NCBI GenBank assembly: GCA_036012905.1
Contig: DASCQF010000038.1
Coordinates: 65,234-129,233, forward strand
Origin: NP936 sp002726085
GTDB taxonomy: Bacteria > Acidobacteriota > Vicinamibacteria > Vicinamibacterales > UBA8438
DNA length: 64,000 nt
Reading direction: 5' to 3'
Made by a program: the position numbers and the translations under genes. The notes below the pieces were generated by a model, which had not been told where the DNA came from, did not search any database, and was given only the letters and a program-made list of their open reading frames with translations. The stretch's first letter is position 1. Every line of letters starts with the position of its first letter. Below are positions 24,458 through 32,233 of this stretch, in pieces.

Positions 24458-25198
24458 ATGAGAAGTCTGCATGATCGGGTCGCGATCGTGACGGGGGCCT
24501 CACGAGGTATCGGTCGCGCCGTGGCGCGGCACTTGGGCGCCGCGGGTGCGGCGGTCGTGGCGGGCGCACGAGAGCAGCACGCCGAGTCGGTGGTCGCGGA
24601 GATTCGAGAGGCTGGAGGTCGGGCCGTCGCCGTGTCGGTGGACGTGACAGATGTCGCCCGGATCGAGGCCATGGTGCGGACCGCGCGCGCCGAGTTTGGC
24701 CGAATCGACGTGTTGGTGAACAATGCCGGCATCGTGCGCGACCAACTGGCCATGCGGATGACCCCGGCTGATTGGGACGCGGTCGTTGCGACGAATCTGA
24801 CCGCGGCGTTCGCCTGTGCGCACGCGGTGTTACGCCCGATGCTCAAGCAGCGGAGTGGCCGTATCATCAGTGTCGGCTCCGTGGTTGGGCAGATGGGAAA
24901 TGCGGGGCAGGTCAACTACGCGGCGTCGAAGGCGGGGTTGGTCGGGTTCTCGAAGGCGCTGGCTCGCGAAGTGGCTTCACGCGGCATCACCGTGAACGTG
25001 GTGTCGCCGGGTATGATCGAGACTGATATGACTGCGGGGCTTGATGACGCGGCCCAAGCGGCGATGCTCGCGCAGATTCCGTTGGGCCGGTTGGGGTCGA
25101 CCGATGATGTGGCTGCGGCGGTCGAGTTCCTCGCGTCCGACGAGGCGGCGTATATTACAGGGCACGTGTTGGCGGTGAACGGTGGCATGTACATGTAG
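24458..25198 (+). CDS. fabG: 3-oxoacyl-ACP reductase FabG
   Basis: 246-aa short-chain dehydrogenase. NADPH-binding GASRGIG is at residues 13-19, NNAG at 88-91, and the catalytic Ser141, Tyr154 and Lys158 lie in SVGSVVGQMGNAGQVNYAASK. The C-terminal GRLGSTDDVAAAVEFLASDEAAYITGHVLAVNGGMYM is FabG-like. GGGGGGAGA stands just before ATG 24458; TTG 24443 would overlap fabD but has no such site. The acyl carrier protein gene follows after 10 bases. Confidence 0.95.
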   Translation: MRSLHDRVAIVTGASRGIGRAVARHLGAAGAAVVAGAREQHAESVVAEIREAGGRAVAVSVDVTDVARIEAMVRTARAEFGRIDVLVNNAGIVRDQLAMRMTPADWDAVVATNLTAAFACAHAVLRPMLKQRSGRIISVGSVVGQMGNAGQVNYAASKAGLVGFSKALAREVASRGITVNVVSPGMIETDMTAGLDDAAQAAMLAQIPLGRLGSTDDVAAAVEFLASDEAAYITGHVLAVNGGMYM

Positions 25199-25208
25199 GA
25201 GGCATTGA

Positions 25209-25445
25209 ATGGCCGTTGCTGAGAAGGTAAAGAACATCATCGTGGAGCAACTCGGTGTTGACGAGGAGGAAGTCACCTCGGACGCATCCTTCGTGGACGA
25301 CCTCGGGGCGGATTCGCTCGACACCGTGGAGCTGGTGATGGCGTTCGAGGAGGAATTCGGGCTCGAGATATCGGATGAGGATGCGGAGAAGATCACCCGC
25401 GTCAAGGAAGCTGTGAACTACATCGAGTCGCACTCAAAAAAATAG
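25209..25445 (+). CDS. acpP: Acyl carrier protein
   Basis: 78-aa acidic four-helix ACP. The phosphopantetheine attachment Ser36 lies in the invariant GADSLDTVELVMAFEEEF. AGGAGG precedes the ATG by 6 bases, one of the strongest ribosome sites in the window, as expected for this abundant protein. It sits between fabG and fabF in the standard order. Confidence 0.97.
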   Translation: MAVAEKVKNIIVEQLGVDEEEVTSDASFVDDLGADSLDTVELVMAFEEEFGLEISDEDAEKITRVKEAVNYIESHSKK

Positions 25446-25472
25446 GGAGCGGCTCCTACCCCGGGAGTAACT

Positions 25473-26714
25473 GTGAGCAGGCGGGTCGTGGTCACGGGCG
25501 TTGGCCTGGTGTCGTCGCTCGGAGTCGGAACATCGGAGACGTGGGACGCGGTGTGTGCGGGCAAGAGCGGGATCGCTCCGATCACGCGCTTCGATGCGTC
25601 CGCATACACCGTGCGGATCGCGGGCGAAGTCCGAGACTTCGACCCGCTGATGTTCGTGGCCAAGAAAGACGTCAAGAAGATGGACGTCTTCATTCAATAC
25701 GCCATTGCCGCCGCGGAGTTCGCGCGCGCCGACGCCGGTTTGGAAGTGACGCCGGAGATGGCGCCGCGCGTGGGTGTCTTCCTCGCCTCCGGCATCGGTG
25801 GATTCAGCACAATCGAGCGCGAGCATCGTGCGTTGCTGAACGGCGGGCCACGCAAGATCTCCCCGTTCTTCATCCCGGCGTCGATCATCAACCTGGCCGC
25901 GGGACAGGTCTCGATCCGGCTGGGCGCCAAAGGACCGAATTCGGCTACGTGCACCGCCTGTTCCGCATCCGCGCATGCAGTGGGCGACGCCTTCGAGGTG
26001 ATTCGACGTGGTGCCGCCGATGTGATGGTGGCCGGAGGGTCTGAGGCGGCCATCACCCCGCTGGGGGTCGGCGGATTTGCTGCCATGCGCGCGCTCTCGA
26101 CCCGTAATGACGAGCCCACGCGGGCGTGCCGACCGTTTGACCGCGAGCGGGACGGGTTCATCATCGGTGAAGGGGCGGGCGTGATCGTTCTGGAGGAGCA
26201 CGACCGGGCAATCAGTCGGGGTGCATCGGTTTACGCCGAGCTGGTGGGCTACGGGATGTCGGCCGATGCCTTTCACGTGACAGCGCCGGCCGAGGACGGC
26301 AATGGCGCCCAGCGTGTAATGTGCGCCGCCATCGACCAGGCCGGGATCAGTCCGGACCAGGTTGATTACATCAACGCCCACGGCACCTCGACCCCGTTCA
26401 ACGACCGCATCGAGACACTGGCCATCAAGCGGTGCTTCGGTGACCATGCGCACAAGCTTGCGATCTCTTCCACCAAGTCGATGACCGGCCACACGCTGGG
26501 TGCGGCCGGTGGGATTGAGGCGGGGATCGCCGCGTTGACCGTCCGCGAACAGGTGATTCCCCCGACCGTCAACCTCGAGAACCCCGACCCGGACTGCGAC
26601 CTGGACTACGTCCCCATCGTGAAGCGGTCCGCCACGATCGACTACGCCCTGTCGAATTCGTTCGGCTTCGGGGGCACCAACGCGTCTCTGCTGTTCAAGC
26701 GCTACGACGGGTAA
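25473..26714 (+). CDS. fabF: 3-oxoacyl-ACP synthase II FabF
   Basis: 413-aa condensing enzyme. The thiolase-fold catalytic triad is visible: Cys163 in TACSASAH, His in NAHGTSTPFND (~304) and His in KSMTGHTLGAAGG (~341), with the C-terminal FGFGGTNASLLF. The start is GTG 25473 with GGGAG 7 bases upstream; the peptide SRRVVVTGVGLVSSLG is the family N-terminus. The only condensing enzyme in this operon, as FabH is missing. Confidence 0.95.
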   Translation: MSRRVVVTGVGLVSSLGVGTSETWDAVCAGKSGIAPITRFDASAYTVRIAGEVRDFDPLMFVAKKDVKKMDVFIQYAIAAAEFARADAGLEVTPEMAPRVGVFLASGIGGFSTIEREHRALLNGGPRKISPFFIPASIINLAAGQVSIRLGAKGPNSATCTACSASAHAVGDAFEVIRRGAADVMVAGGSEAAITPLGVGGFAAMRALSTRNDEPTRACRPFDRERDGFIIGEGAGVIVLEEHDRAISRGASVYAELVGYGMSADAFHVTAPAEDGNGAQRVMCAAIDQAGISPDQVDYINAHGTSTPFNDRIETLAIKRCFGDHAHKLAISSTKSMTGHTLGAAGGIEAGIAALTVREQVIPPTVNLENPDPDCDLDYVPIVKRSATIDYALSNSFGFGGTNASLLFKRYDG

Positions 26715-26762
26715 CGCGTCTACTGGACGCCGCTGTCGGACGTCACCAGACAAGAGGAATCG

Positions 26763-27524
26763 ATGAAGATTGCCGTCTGTCTCAAGCAGGTCGTGACGCG
26801 CGACTGGCCGTTGCGTGTCGATGATGCCCGAACCTGGGTGCAGGACCGCGATGCCAGTTTCGAGATGAATGAGCCCGATGCATACGCGCTGGAGGAGGCG
26901 TTGCGGCTGAAGGAGCAGCATGGCGGCGAAGTGGTCGTCTGCTCGGCCGGTCCGGCCCGCGTGTCCCAGGTCATTCGGGAGGCGCTGGCGCGGGGGGCGG
27001 ACCGGGCGATCAGGGTCGAGAGTGATGTCCTGGCGGCCGCCGACGGCGGCATGGTGGCCGAGGCGTTGGCGGTGGCGATTCGGGACGAGGGATTCGACCT
27101 GGTGCTGACTGGGCTCCAGTCCGACGACCAGGGCTTTGCGCAGACCGGCGTGGTGCTGGCCGAGTTGCTGGGAATTCCGCATGCGACCATCATCATGGAG
27201 GTGCAGGTCTCCGACGGGCGGTTGCGTGTAAAGCGCGAGCTCGAGGGCGGCTGGTTCCAGTGGGTCTCGATGCCCTCCCCGGCACTGCTGACGATCCAGA
27301 GCGGGATCAACCAGCTGCGATACGCCACGCTGAAGGGGATCATGGCGGCCAAGAAGAAGGAGGTCCGGGTGGCCCAGCCGCCAGCGGACCTGACGCCCCA
27401 TCACGAGATTCTGGAGCTGTATGTGCCGGAGAAGGGGAAACAGACACGGTTGATCGAGGGAGCCCCGACCGAGGCCGCCGCCGAGCTGGTGCGCGTCCTC
27501 CGCGAAGAAGCGCGGGTTATCTGA
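26763..27524 (+). CDS. etfB: Electron transfer flavoprotein beta subunit
   Basis: 253-aa ETF beta subunit. MKIAVCLKQVVTRD and NEPDAYALEEALRLKE form the family N-terminus; ALARGADRAIRV and GLQSDDQGFAQTGVVLAELLG (the AMP-binding/signature region near residues 115-135) follow, then PSPALLTIQSGINQLRYATLKGIMAAKKKEV, the recognition-loop segment. It pairs with etfA to carry electrons from acyl-CoA dehydrogenases to the quinone pool. GAGGAAT lies just before the ATG. Confidence 0.93.
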   Translation: MKIAVCLKQVVTRDWPLRVDDARTWVQDRDASFEMNEPDAYALEEALRLKEQHGGEVVVCSAGPARVSQVIREALARGADRAIRVESDVLAAADGGMVAEALAVAIRDEGFDLVLTGLQSDDQGFAQTGVVLAELLGIPHATIIMEVQVSDGRLRVKRELEGGWFQWVSMPSPALLTIQSGINQLRYATLKGIMAAKKKEVRVAQPPADLTPHHEILELYVPEKGKQTRLIEGAPTEAAAELVRVLREEARVI

Positions 27525-27533
27525 CGTACGAAG

Positions 27534-27585
27534 GAGACTGGAGGCAGGAGGCAGGAGAAGCCGGAGGGCTTCGCCTGCATCTCTT
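27534..27585 (+). repeat. Heptad array plus hairpin between etfB and etfA
   Basis: GGAGACT/GGAGGCA/GGAGGCA units (27533-27556) run into the perfect stem GAAGCC-GGAG-GGCTTC (27557-27572), then GCCTGCATCTC. It is the cleanest copy of the composite element and sits within an operon. Confidence 0.8.
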
Positions 27586-27628
27586 GTGTCGTGCTGAATC
27601 CCGAAGCGTGTAGCCAAGAGTAAAACAC

Positions 27629-28594
27629 ATGATTCTAGTCATAGCCGAGCAACGAGACGGGGTGCTGAACAGAGCAAGCTGGGAGGCGATCGTGGCCGCC
27701 CAGCAGACCGGGCAGCCGGTTCAGGTGGCGGTGGCGGGTGTCTCGCTGGCGGCGGTCGCCTCAGAGCTGGCCGCGGCCGATGTCGAGGCGGTGCTCACGG
27801 TTGAGCACCCGGCGCTGGAGTCCTACACCGCGGACGGGTTCGTCACGGCCTTTGCCGATGTGGTCACCGGGACGCAGCCGGACCTGGTGTTTCTGACGCA
27901 CACCTATCAGACCCGGGAGTTTGCGCCGACGCTTGCCGCGCGTCTCGGACGCTCGCTCATCACTGATTGCATTGCGGTCAAGCAGCGAGACAACCGTCTC
28001 GTATTCGTCAGGCCGATGTTTCAGGGCAAGTTTGTGGCCGATGTGGCGCCGACCGGCCCGGCTCCCTATTTTGCCAGCTTCCAGGTCGGCGCGTTCCGAC
28101 CCGACGCGCTGACGCGCGGCGCATCGGCGGCCGACGTTCGTGCCCGAGAGGTCACGATCGACGCCGGTGCGATTCGTCAGACGGTTGAGCCGCCCTTCCA
28201 GGAAGCCAAGCGGGCCGTCGACTTGACGCAGGCGGAGCGGATCGTGGCCGTCGGCCGTGGCATCAAGGCCCAGGAACACCTCACACTGGTCGAGACTCTG
28301 GCCACGGCGCTCGGGGCCGAGGTTGCGGCCTCGCGGCCAATCTGCGATTCGGGCTGGTTGCCGATGGACCGCCAGGTCGGGAGCTCAGGGCAGACCGTGT
28401 CGCCCAAGCTCTACCTCGCGCTTGGTGTTTCAGGCGCCATTCAGCACTTGGTAGGCATGAAGGGGTCGCGCACCATTGTGGCGATCAACAAAGATGCCGA
28501 GGCCCCCATCTTCGAGGTGGCGGACTTCGGTATCGTGGGCGACCTGTTCGAGGTCGTGCCGGCCCTCATTTCCGCCCTCGACTCTGACTCCTGA
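27629..28594 (+). CDS. etfA: Electron transfer flavoprotein alpha subunit
   Basis: 321-aa ETF alpha subunit. The C-terminal FAD domain is clear: RIVAVGRGIKAQEHLTLVETLATALGAEVAASRPICDSGWLPMDRQVGSSGQTVSPKLYLALGVSGA is the family signature region (~residues 205-270), with HLVGMKGSRTIVAINKDAEAPIFEVADFGIVGDLFEVVP after it. The N-terminal half is the usual Rossmann-like domain with FLTHTYQTREFAPTLAARLG. An AGGAGG overlapping its stop serves the next gene. Confidence 0.93.
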   Translation: MILVIAEQRDGVLNRASWEAIVAAQQTGQPVQVAVAGVSLAAVASELAAADVEAVLTVEHPALESYTADGFVTAFADVVTGTQPDLVFLTHTYQTREFAPTLAARLGRSLITDCIAVKQRDNRLVFVRPMFQGKFVADVAPTGPAPYFASFQVGAFRPDALTRGASAADVRAREVTIDAGAIRQTVEPPFQEAKRAVDLTQAERIVAVGRGIKAQEHLTLVETLATALGAEVAASRPICDSGWLPMDRQVGSSGQTVSPKLYLALGVSGAIQHLVGMKGSRTIVAINKDAEAPIFEVADFGIVGDLFEVVPALISALDSDS

Positions 28595-28604
28595 GGAGGA
28601 TGGT

Positions 28605-30275
28605 CTGGAGCGGGCAACCCGCGAAGTCGACGTCCTCATCGTAGGCGGTGGCCCGGCTGGGCTCTCGGCGGCCATTCGCCTGGCAGCACTGCAGAAGAGT
28701 GAAGGCGGCGAGCCACTGGCGGTCGCCGTGCTCGAGAAGGGGCGTCAGAGCGGGTCCCACCTCCTCTCCGGGGCTGTGCTCGACCCATCCGGTCTCGACG
28801 AGTTGCTGCCGGACTGGAAGACACGTGGGGCACCGGTCGAGACCCCGGTGCAGGATGACCGGATCTACTACTTGACGGAACGGTCCCAGCTGCGCCTGCC
28901 TTTCACCCCGGCGCCGCTCCGCAACCGCGGCAACTATGTTATTTCGCTGAACCAGTTCGGGTGCTGGCTGTCTGATCAGGCCGAGGCCGAGGGCATCGAC
29001 ATCTGCACAGAGTCCGCAGGCACCGAGGTGCTCTATGAAGGCAATCGGGTGGTCGGCGTGCGCACCGGCGATTGGGGCCTCGACGCGCAAGGTGAGCGAA
29101 AGGGGACTTTCGAGCCCGGTGTCGACATCAAGGCGGCTGTCACGATTTTGGCTGACGGCGCGCGGGGAAACCTGACCAAGACGCTGATCCGAAAGGTCGG
29201 GCTCGAGGGCCCGACTCCCCAGGCCTTCGCGATCGGGATCAAGGAACTCTGGGAGATTCCACCCGACCGGGTCGAGTCCGGGACCGTGGTGCACACCTTG
29301 GGGTACCCGCTGCGAAGCGAGGAGTTCGGCGGCGGCTTCATCTACGGCATGCCGGAGGGGCGGCTGGCGGTCGGTTTCGTGGTCGGGCTCGATTATCGGG
29401 ACCCGCTGTTCGATCCGCATATGGCGTTTCAGCGATTCAAACAGCATCCCGTCGTCTCGGCAGTGCTGAGGAGCGGCCAGATGACACGATACGGCGCCAA
29501 GGCGATACCCGAAGGGGGCTGGCGCGCCCTTCCGCGGTGTCACGTCGACGGCGCCTTGATCGTCGGGGATGCGGCTGGATTCCTGAACTCGTTGCGACTC
29601 AAGGGAATTCATCTGGCCATGAAGAGCGGGATCTGCGCCGCCGACACCGCCTTCGAGGCGGTGCGCGAAGGCGACGTGTCGGCGGCGAAGCTCGCCAGGT
29701 TCCAGCGGCGCGTGAACGCCGGCAGTGTTCGGCGCGAGCTGTTCCCCGTGCGGAACGTCCATCAGGCGTTCCGCGCGGGGTTTTTCGCCGGCGCGGTGTG
29801 CGCCGGGCTGGTACCGCTGACCGGGGGCTGGTGGCCCCGGGGGCTGCTGTCGAGCGAGACGGGCCACGAGCGGATGGTGCGTCTGGACCGCTACTACCGC
29901 GCCGGACGTCCAGACCCCGAGGGCGCGAGCAACGCGGCGACGGTTGATGGCACCGTGACGTTCGACAGGCTGACCAACGTCAATCGCTCCGGTACGCGTC
30001 ACGAAGAGGACCAGCCGGTGCATCTGCTCGTAGAGGGCACCGACGTGTGCCGGACTCGATGCCGTGAGGAGTACGGCAACCCCTGCGTGCGTTTTTGTCC
30101 GGCCAATGTCTACGAGATGATGAGTGACGGCGACGGTAGCGGGGCCGGGCATCGCCTGCACATCACGGCCTCGAACTGCGTCCACTGCAGGACGTGCGAC
30201 ATCATGGATCCCTACCAGATCATCAACTGGGTGCCGCCCGAGGGCGGGGGCGGCCCAGCATACGAAGGGATGTAG
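28605..30275 (+). CDS. Electron transfer flavoprotein-ubiquinone/menaquinone oxidoreductase
   Basis: 556-aa ETF:quinone oxidoreductase that passes electrons from ETF to membrane quinone. FAD binding: VDVLIVGGGPAGLSAAIRL (residues ~8-26). The middle matches ETF-QO (LSGAVLDPSGLDELLPDW, YVISLNQFGCWL, GFLNSLRLKGIHLAMKSG). The C-terminal 4Fe-4S module has Cys in CRTRCREEYGNPCVRFCPANVYEM and NCVHCRTCDIMDP. No ATG, GTG or TTG lies at the right place: AGGAGG (28594-28599) is followed after 5 bases by CTG 28605, which gives the family N-terminus MER..REVDVLIVGGG. In-frame TTG 28476 or ATG 28494 would overlap etfA by over 100 bases. The ATG at 28600 is out of frame. Confidence 0.92.
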   Translation: MERATREVDVLIVGGGPAGLSAAIRLAALQKSEGGEPLAVAVLEKGRQSGSHLLSGAVLDPSGLDELLPDWKTRGAPVETPVQDDRIYYLTERSQLRLPFTPAPLRNRGNYVISLNQFGCWLSDQAEAEGIDICTESAGTEVLYEGNRVVGVRTGDWGLDAQGERKGTFEPGVDIKAAVTILADGARGNLTKTLIRKVGLEGPTPQAFAIGIKELWEIPPDRVESGTVVHTLGYPLRSEEFGGGFIYGMPEGRLAVGFVVGLDYRDPLFDPHMAFQRFKQHPVVSAVLRSGQMTRYGAKAIPEGGWRALPRCHVDGALIVGDAAGFLNSLRLKGIHLAMKSGICAADTAFEAVREGDVSAAKLARFQRRVNAGSVRRELFPVRNVHQAFRAGFFAGAVCAGLVPLTGGWWPRGLLSSETGHERMVRLDRYYRAGRPDPEGASNAATVDGTVTFDRLTNVNRSGTRHEEDQPVHLLVEGTDVCRTRCREEYGNPCVRFCPANVYEMMSDGDGSGAGHRLHITASNCVHCRTCDIMDPYQIINWVPPEGGGGPAYEGM

Positions 30276-30350
30276 CGTGGACGACCGACCAGAAGTCCAA
30301 GGCCGTCCCGGTCGGCTACAGGCTACTGGCTTTTGCCTTCAGGTGCCCTG

Positions 30351-31025
30351 GTGACGGAGACAGTGCTTACGCGGTGGCAGCTGGCACAGGCGGCGCTCAT
30401 CGCCGGGGTCGGGGGGCCGATCATCGGGGCACTTGGCCGCACGGTGCGCTGGCGGGTCGAAGGTGCCGAGCACTACGACGCCATCGTGGCCGAGCACCGT
30501 CAGCCCATCTTTGCGTTCTGGCACGGGCGCATTCTGTCGGCGACCTACTACTGGCGTGACCGTGGCATCGTGGTCATGACCAGCAGCAATTTCGATGGCG
30601 AGTGGATTGCCCGGATCATCCGGCGGTTCGGGTATGGCACGGCCCGCGGGTCGACGTCGCGTGGTGCCCGGCGCGCACTCATCCAGCTCAAGCGCGATGT
30701 TGCCGCCGGGCGGCCGGCGGCGTTCACGGTCGATGGTCCGCGTGGACCGGCCGGCCGGGCGCAGCCCGGCGCGGTGTGGCTGGCTGGTGTGACCGGCAAT
30801 CCGATTCTGCCGTTTCATATCGAGGCCGACCGGTTCTGGTCGGCGCGCAGCTGGGACCGCACGCAGATTCCCCGGCCATTCAGCGCCGCGGCAGTGTCGA
30901 TCGGTGAGCCATTCGAGGTGCCCGACCCGTCGGTGGACGGCGTTATTGAGGAGCGCCGCGCCGCGCTGGAGCAGGTGCTCGCGGAGCTGGGTGAGCGCGC
31001 CACGGCGCTGCTGCGGAGAGGGTGA
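30351..31025 (+). CDS. DUF374 lysophospholipid acyltransferase-family protein
   Basis: 224-aa protein of the DUF374 branch of acyltransferases. IFAFWHGRILSATYYW (residues ~48-63) holds the His and Arg that stand in for the HxxxxD motif, MTSSNFDGEWIARIIRRFGYGTARGSTSRGARRAL follows, and FTVDGPRGPAGRAQPGAVWLAG is the second conserved block. The role is unproven; a late acyl transfer in lipid or lipid A assembly is the usual proposal. GTG 30351 is used; TTG 30333 would add six residues. It overlaps the next ORF's alternative start by 4 bases. Confidence 0.78.
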   Translation: MTETVLTRWQLAQAALIAGVGGPIIGALGRTVRWRVEGAEHYDAIVAEHRQPIFAFWHGRILSATYYWRDRGIVVMTSSNFDGEWIARIIRRFGYGTARGSTSRGARRALIQLKRDVAAGRPAAFTVDGPRGPAGRAQPGAVWLAGVTGNPILPFHIEADRFWSARSWDRTQIPRPFSAAAVSIGEPFEVPDPSVDGVIEERRAALEQVLAELGERATALLRRG

Positions 31026-31048
31026 CGGCGGACGAGGAGGACCGGCTC

Positions 31049-32074
31049 ATGTTACTTGTCGGGAGCGATCATTTCATCGATCATCAGACACCAGACGGCC
31101 ATCCCGAGCAGCCTGCGCGAGCCCGAGTGATGGCCGAAGTGAGCCGGCGGTGGTCCGACGCGGGCGGGGCGTTGACGGCGCCTCGCCCGGCGACGCTTGA
31201 TGAGCTCGTTCGCGTACACACGCCGGAGTATGTGGACCAGATCGCCGACACCGCCGGGCAGCGGTTTCGGCTCGATGCCGACACCTACACGTCGGCCGAC
31301 TCCTACGACGTCGCGCTCCACGCAGCCGGTGCCGCCATCACCGCGGTCGAGCACACGCTCACCGAGGCCATGCCCGCCATCGCGTTCGTCCGGCCTCCCG
31401 GTCACCATGCCGAGCCGGACCGTGCGATGGGGTTCTGTCTGTTCAACAATGTCGCCGTCGCCGCCGCCTCGGCGCGGGCCGCGGGGGTGAACCGGGTCGC
31501 GATACTCGACTACGACGTACACCACGGCAACGGTACTCAGTGGATGTTCTACGACGACCCGGCCGTGCTCTATGTCTCGCTGCACCAGTACCCGTTCTAT
31601 CCAGGGACAGGCGCCGTCACCGACGTTGGTCGTGGCGACGGGATCGGCTTTACTCTCAACGTGCCGCTCGAGGCCGGGGCGAGTGACGCCGACTACGACC
31701 GCGCCATGCGCGAAGTAGTCGGGCCCGTGGTGACGGCGTTCGCACCGGAGCTGATTCTCCTCTCGGCTGGTTACGACGCTCACGCCCAGGATCCGCTTGG
31801 TGGAATGCAGGTGTCGACCGAGGGCTTTGCGGCGATGACGGCACACGTGCAGCGCCTGGCCGAGACCTGCTGCCAGGGGCGGCTGGCGGCGGTCACCGAA
31901 GGCGGATACGACCTGACGGCCCTCGACGCCTGTCTCGAGTCCACGCTGACACAACTGGGCGACGGACCTCCGGCGTCCGGGGCGGCTGTGATCGGCGACA
32001 CCAACCGGGTCAATTCAGTGATCCCTGCCGTGCGACAGGCTCTCGCGCCGTATTGGTCGGGAATCTTTCGGTAG
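31049..32074 (+). CDS. Histone deacetylase-family (HDAC-like) amidohydrolase
   Basis: 341-aa zinc hydrolase of the arginase/deacetylase fold, class II HDAC-like group. IAFVRPPGHHAEPDRAMGFCLFNNVAVAA carries the paired catalytic His; DYDVHHGNGTQ has Asp and His zinc ligands; SAGYDAHAQDPLGG has the third ligand Asp. Bacterial members act on acetylated polyamines, acetoin-related substrates or proteins; the substrate here cannot be told. ATG 31049 is chosen because GAGGAGG stands 8 bases upstream and it precedes the LLVGSDHF strand; GTG 31022 overlapping the previous stop is the alternative. Confidence 0.87.
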   Translation: MLLVGSDHFIDHQTPDGHPEQPARARVMAEVSRRWSDAGGALTAPRPATLDELVRVHTPEYVDQIADTAGQRFRLDADTYTSADSYDVALHAAGAAITAVEHTLTEAMPAIAFVRPPGHHAEPDRAMGFCLFNNVAVAAASARAAGVNRVAILDYDVHHGNGTQWMFYDDPAVLYVSLHQYPFYPGTGAVTDVGRGDGIGFTLNVPLEAGASDADYDRAMREVVGPVVTAFAPELILLSAGYDAHAQDPLGGMQVSTEGFAAMTAHVQRLAETCCQGRLAAVTEGGYDLTALDACLESTLTQLGDGPPASGAAVIGDTNRVNSVIPAVRQALAPYWSGIFR

Positions 32075-32081
32075 ATTCGAG

Positions 32082-32106
32082 GAGACCGGAGGCAGGAGAC
32101 ATCGGA
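32082..32106 (+). repeat. Short heptad array
   Basis: Three to four GGAGACC/GGAGGCA/GGAGACA units directly after the deacetylase stop, without the hairpin part. Confidence 0.6.
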
Positions 32107-32169
32107 GCTGTGCCCAGGCGTTCTGTTTGACCGGCCACACTCCGCGGCGGGGCACGGCCGTCGGCCGCT

Positions 32170-32178
32170 TGCTATAAT
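32170..32178 (+). promoter_or_regulatory. Extended -10 promoter of leuS
   Basis: TGC-TATAAT is a perfect extended -10 element 55 bases before the leuS start; no -35 is recognised. Confidence 0.6.
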
Positions 32179-32233
32179 TCTTGCAGACCCTCATTGGTTC
32201 CCGTCTCAGACGTCCAATCACAAAACCACCACC

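Noticed and set aside
25434..27617. 727-codon antisense frame over acpP-fabF-etfB
   Set aside because: It crosses three well-identified genes and their gaps and shows no domain; a GC-rich shadow.
28600..28644. ATG with strong purine-rich site as start of the ETF-quinone oxidoreductase
   Set aside because: It is out of frame with the gene and stops after 14 codons; the purine run abuts it with no spacing.
28566..30185. 539-codon antisense frame over the ETF-quinone oxidoreductase
   Set aside because: The plus-strand frame has complete FAD and 4Fe-4S motifs; the antisense has none.
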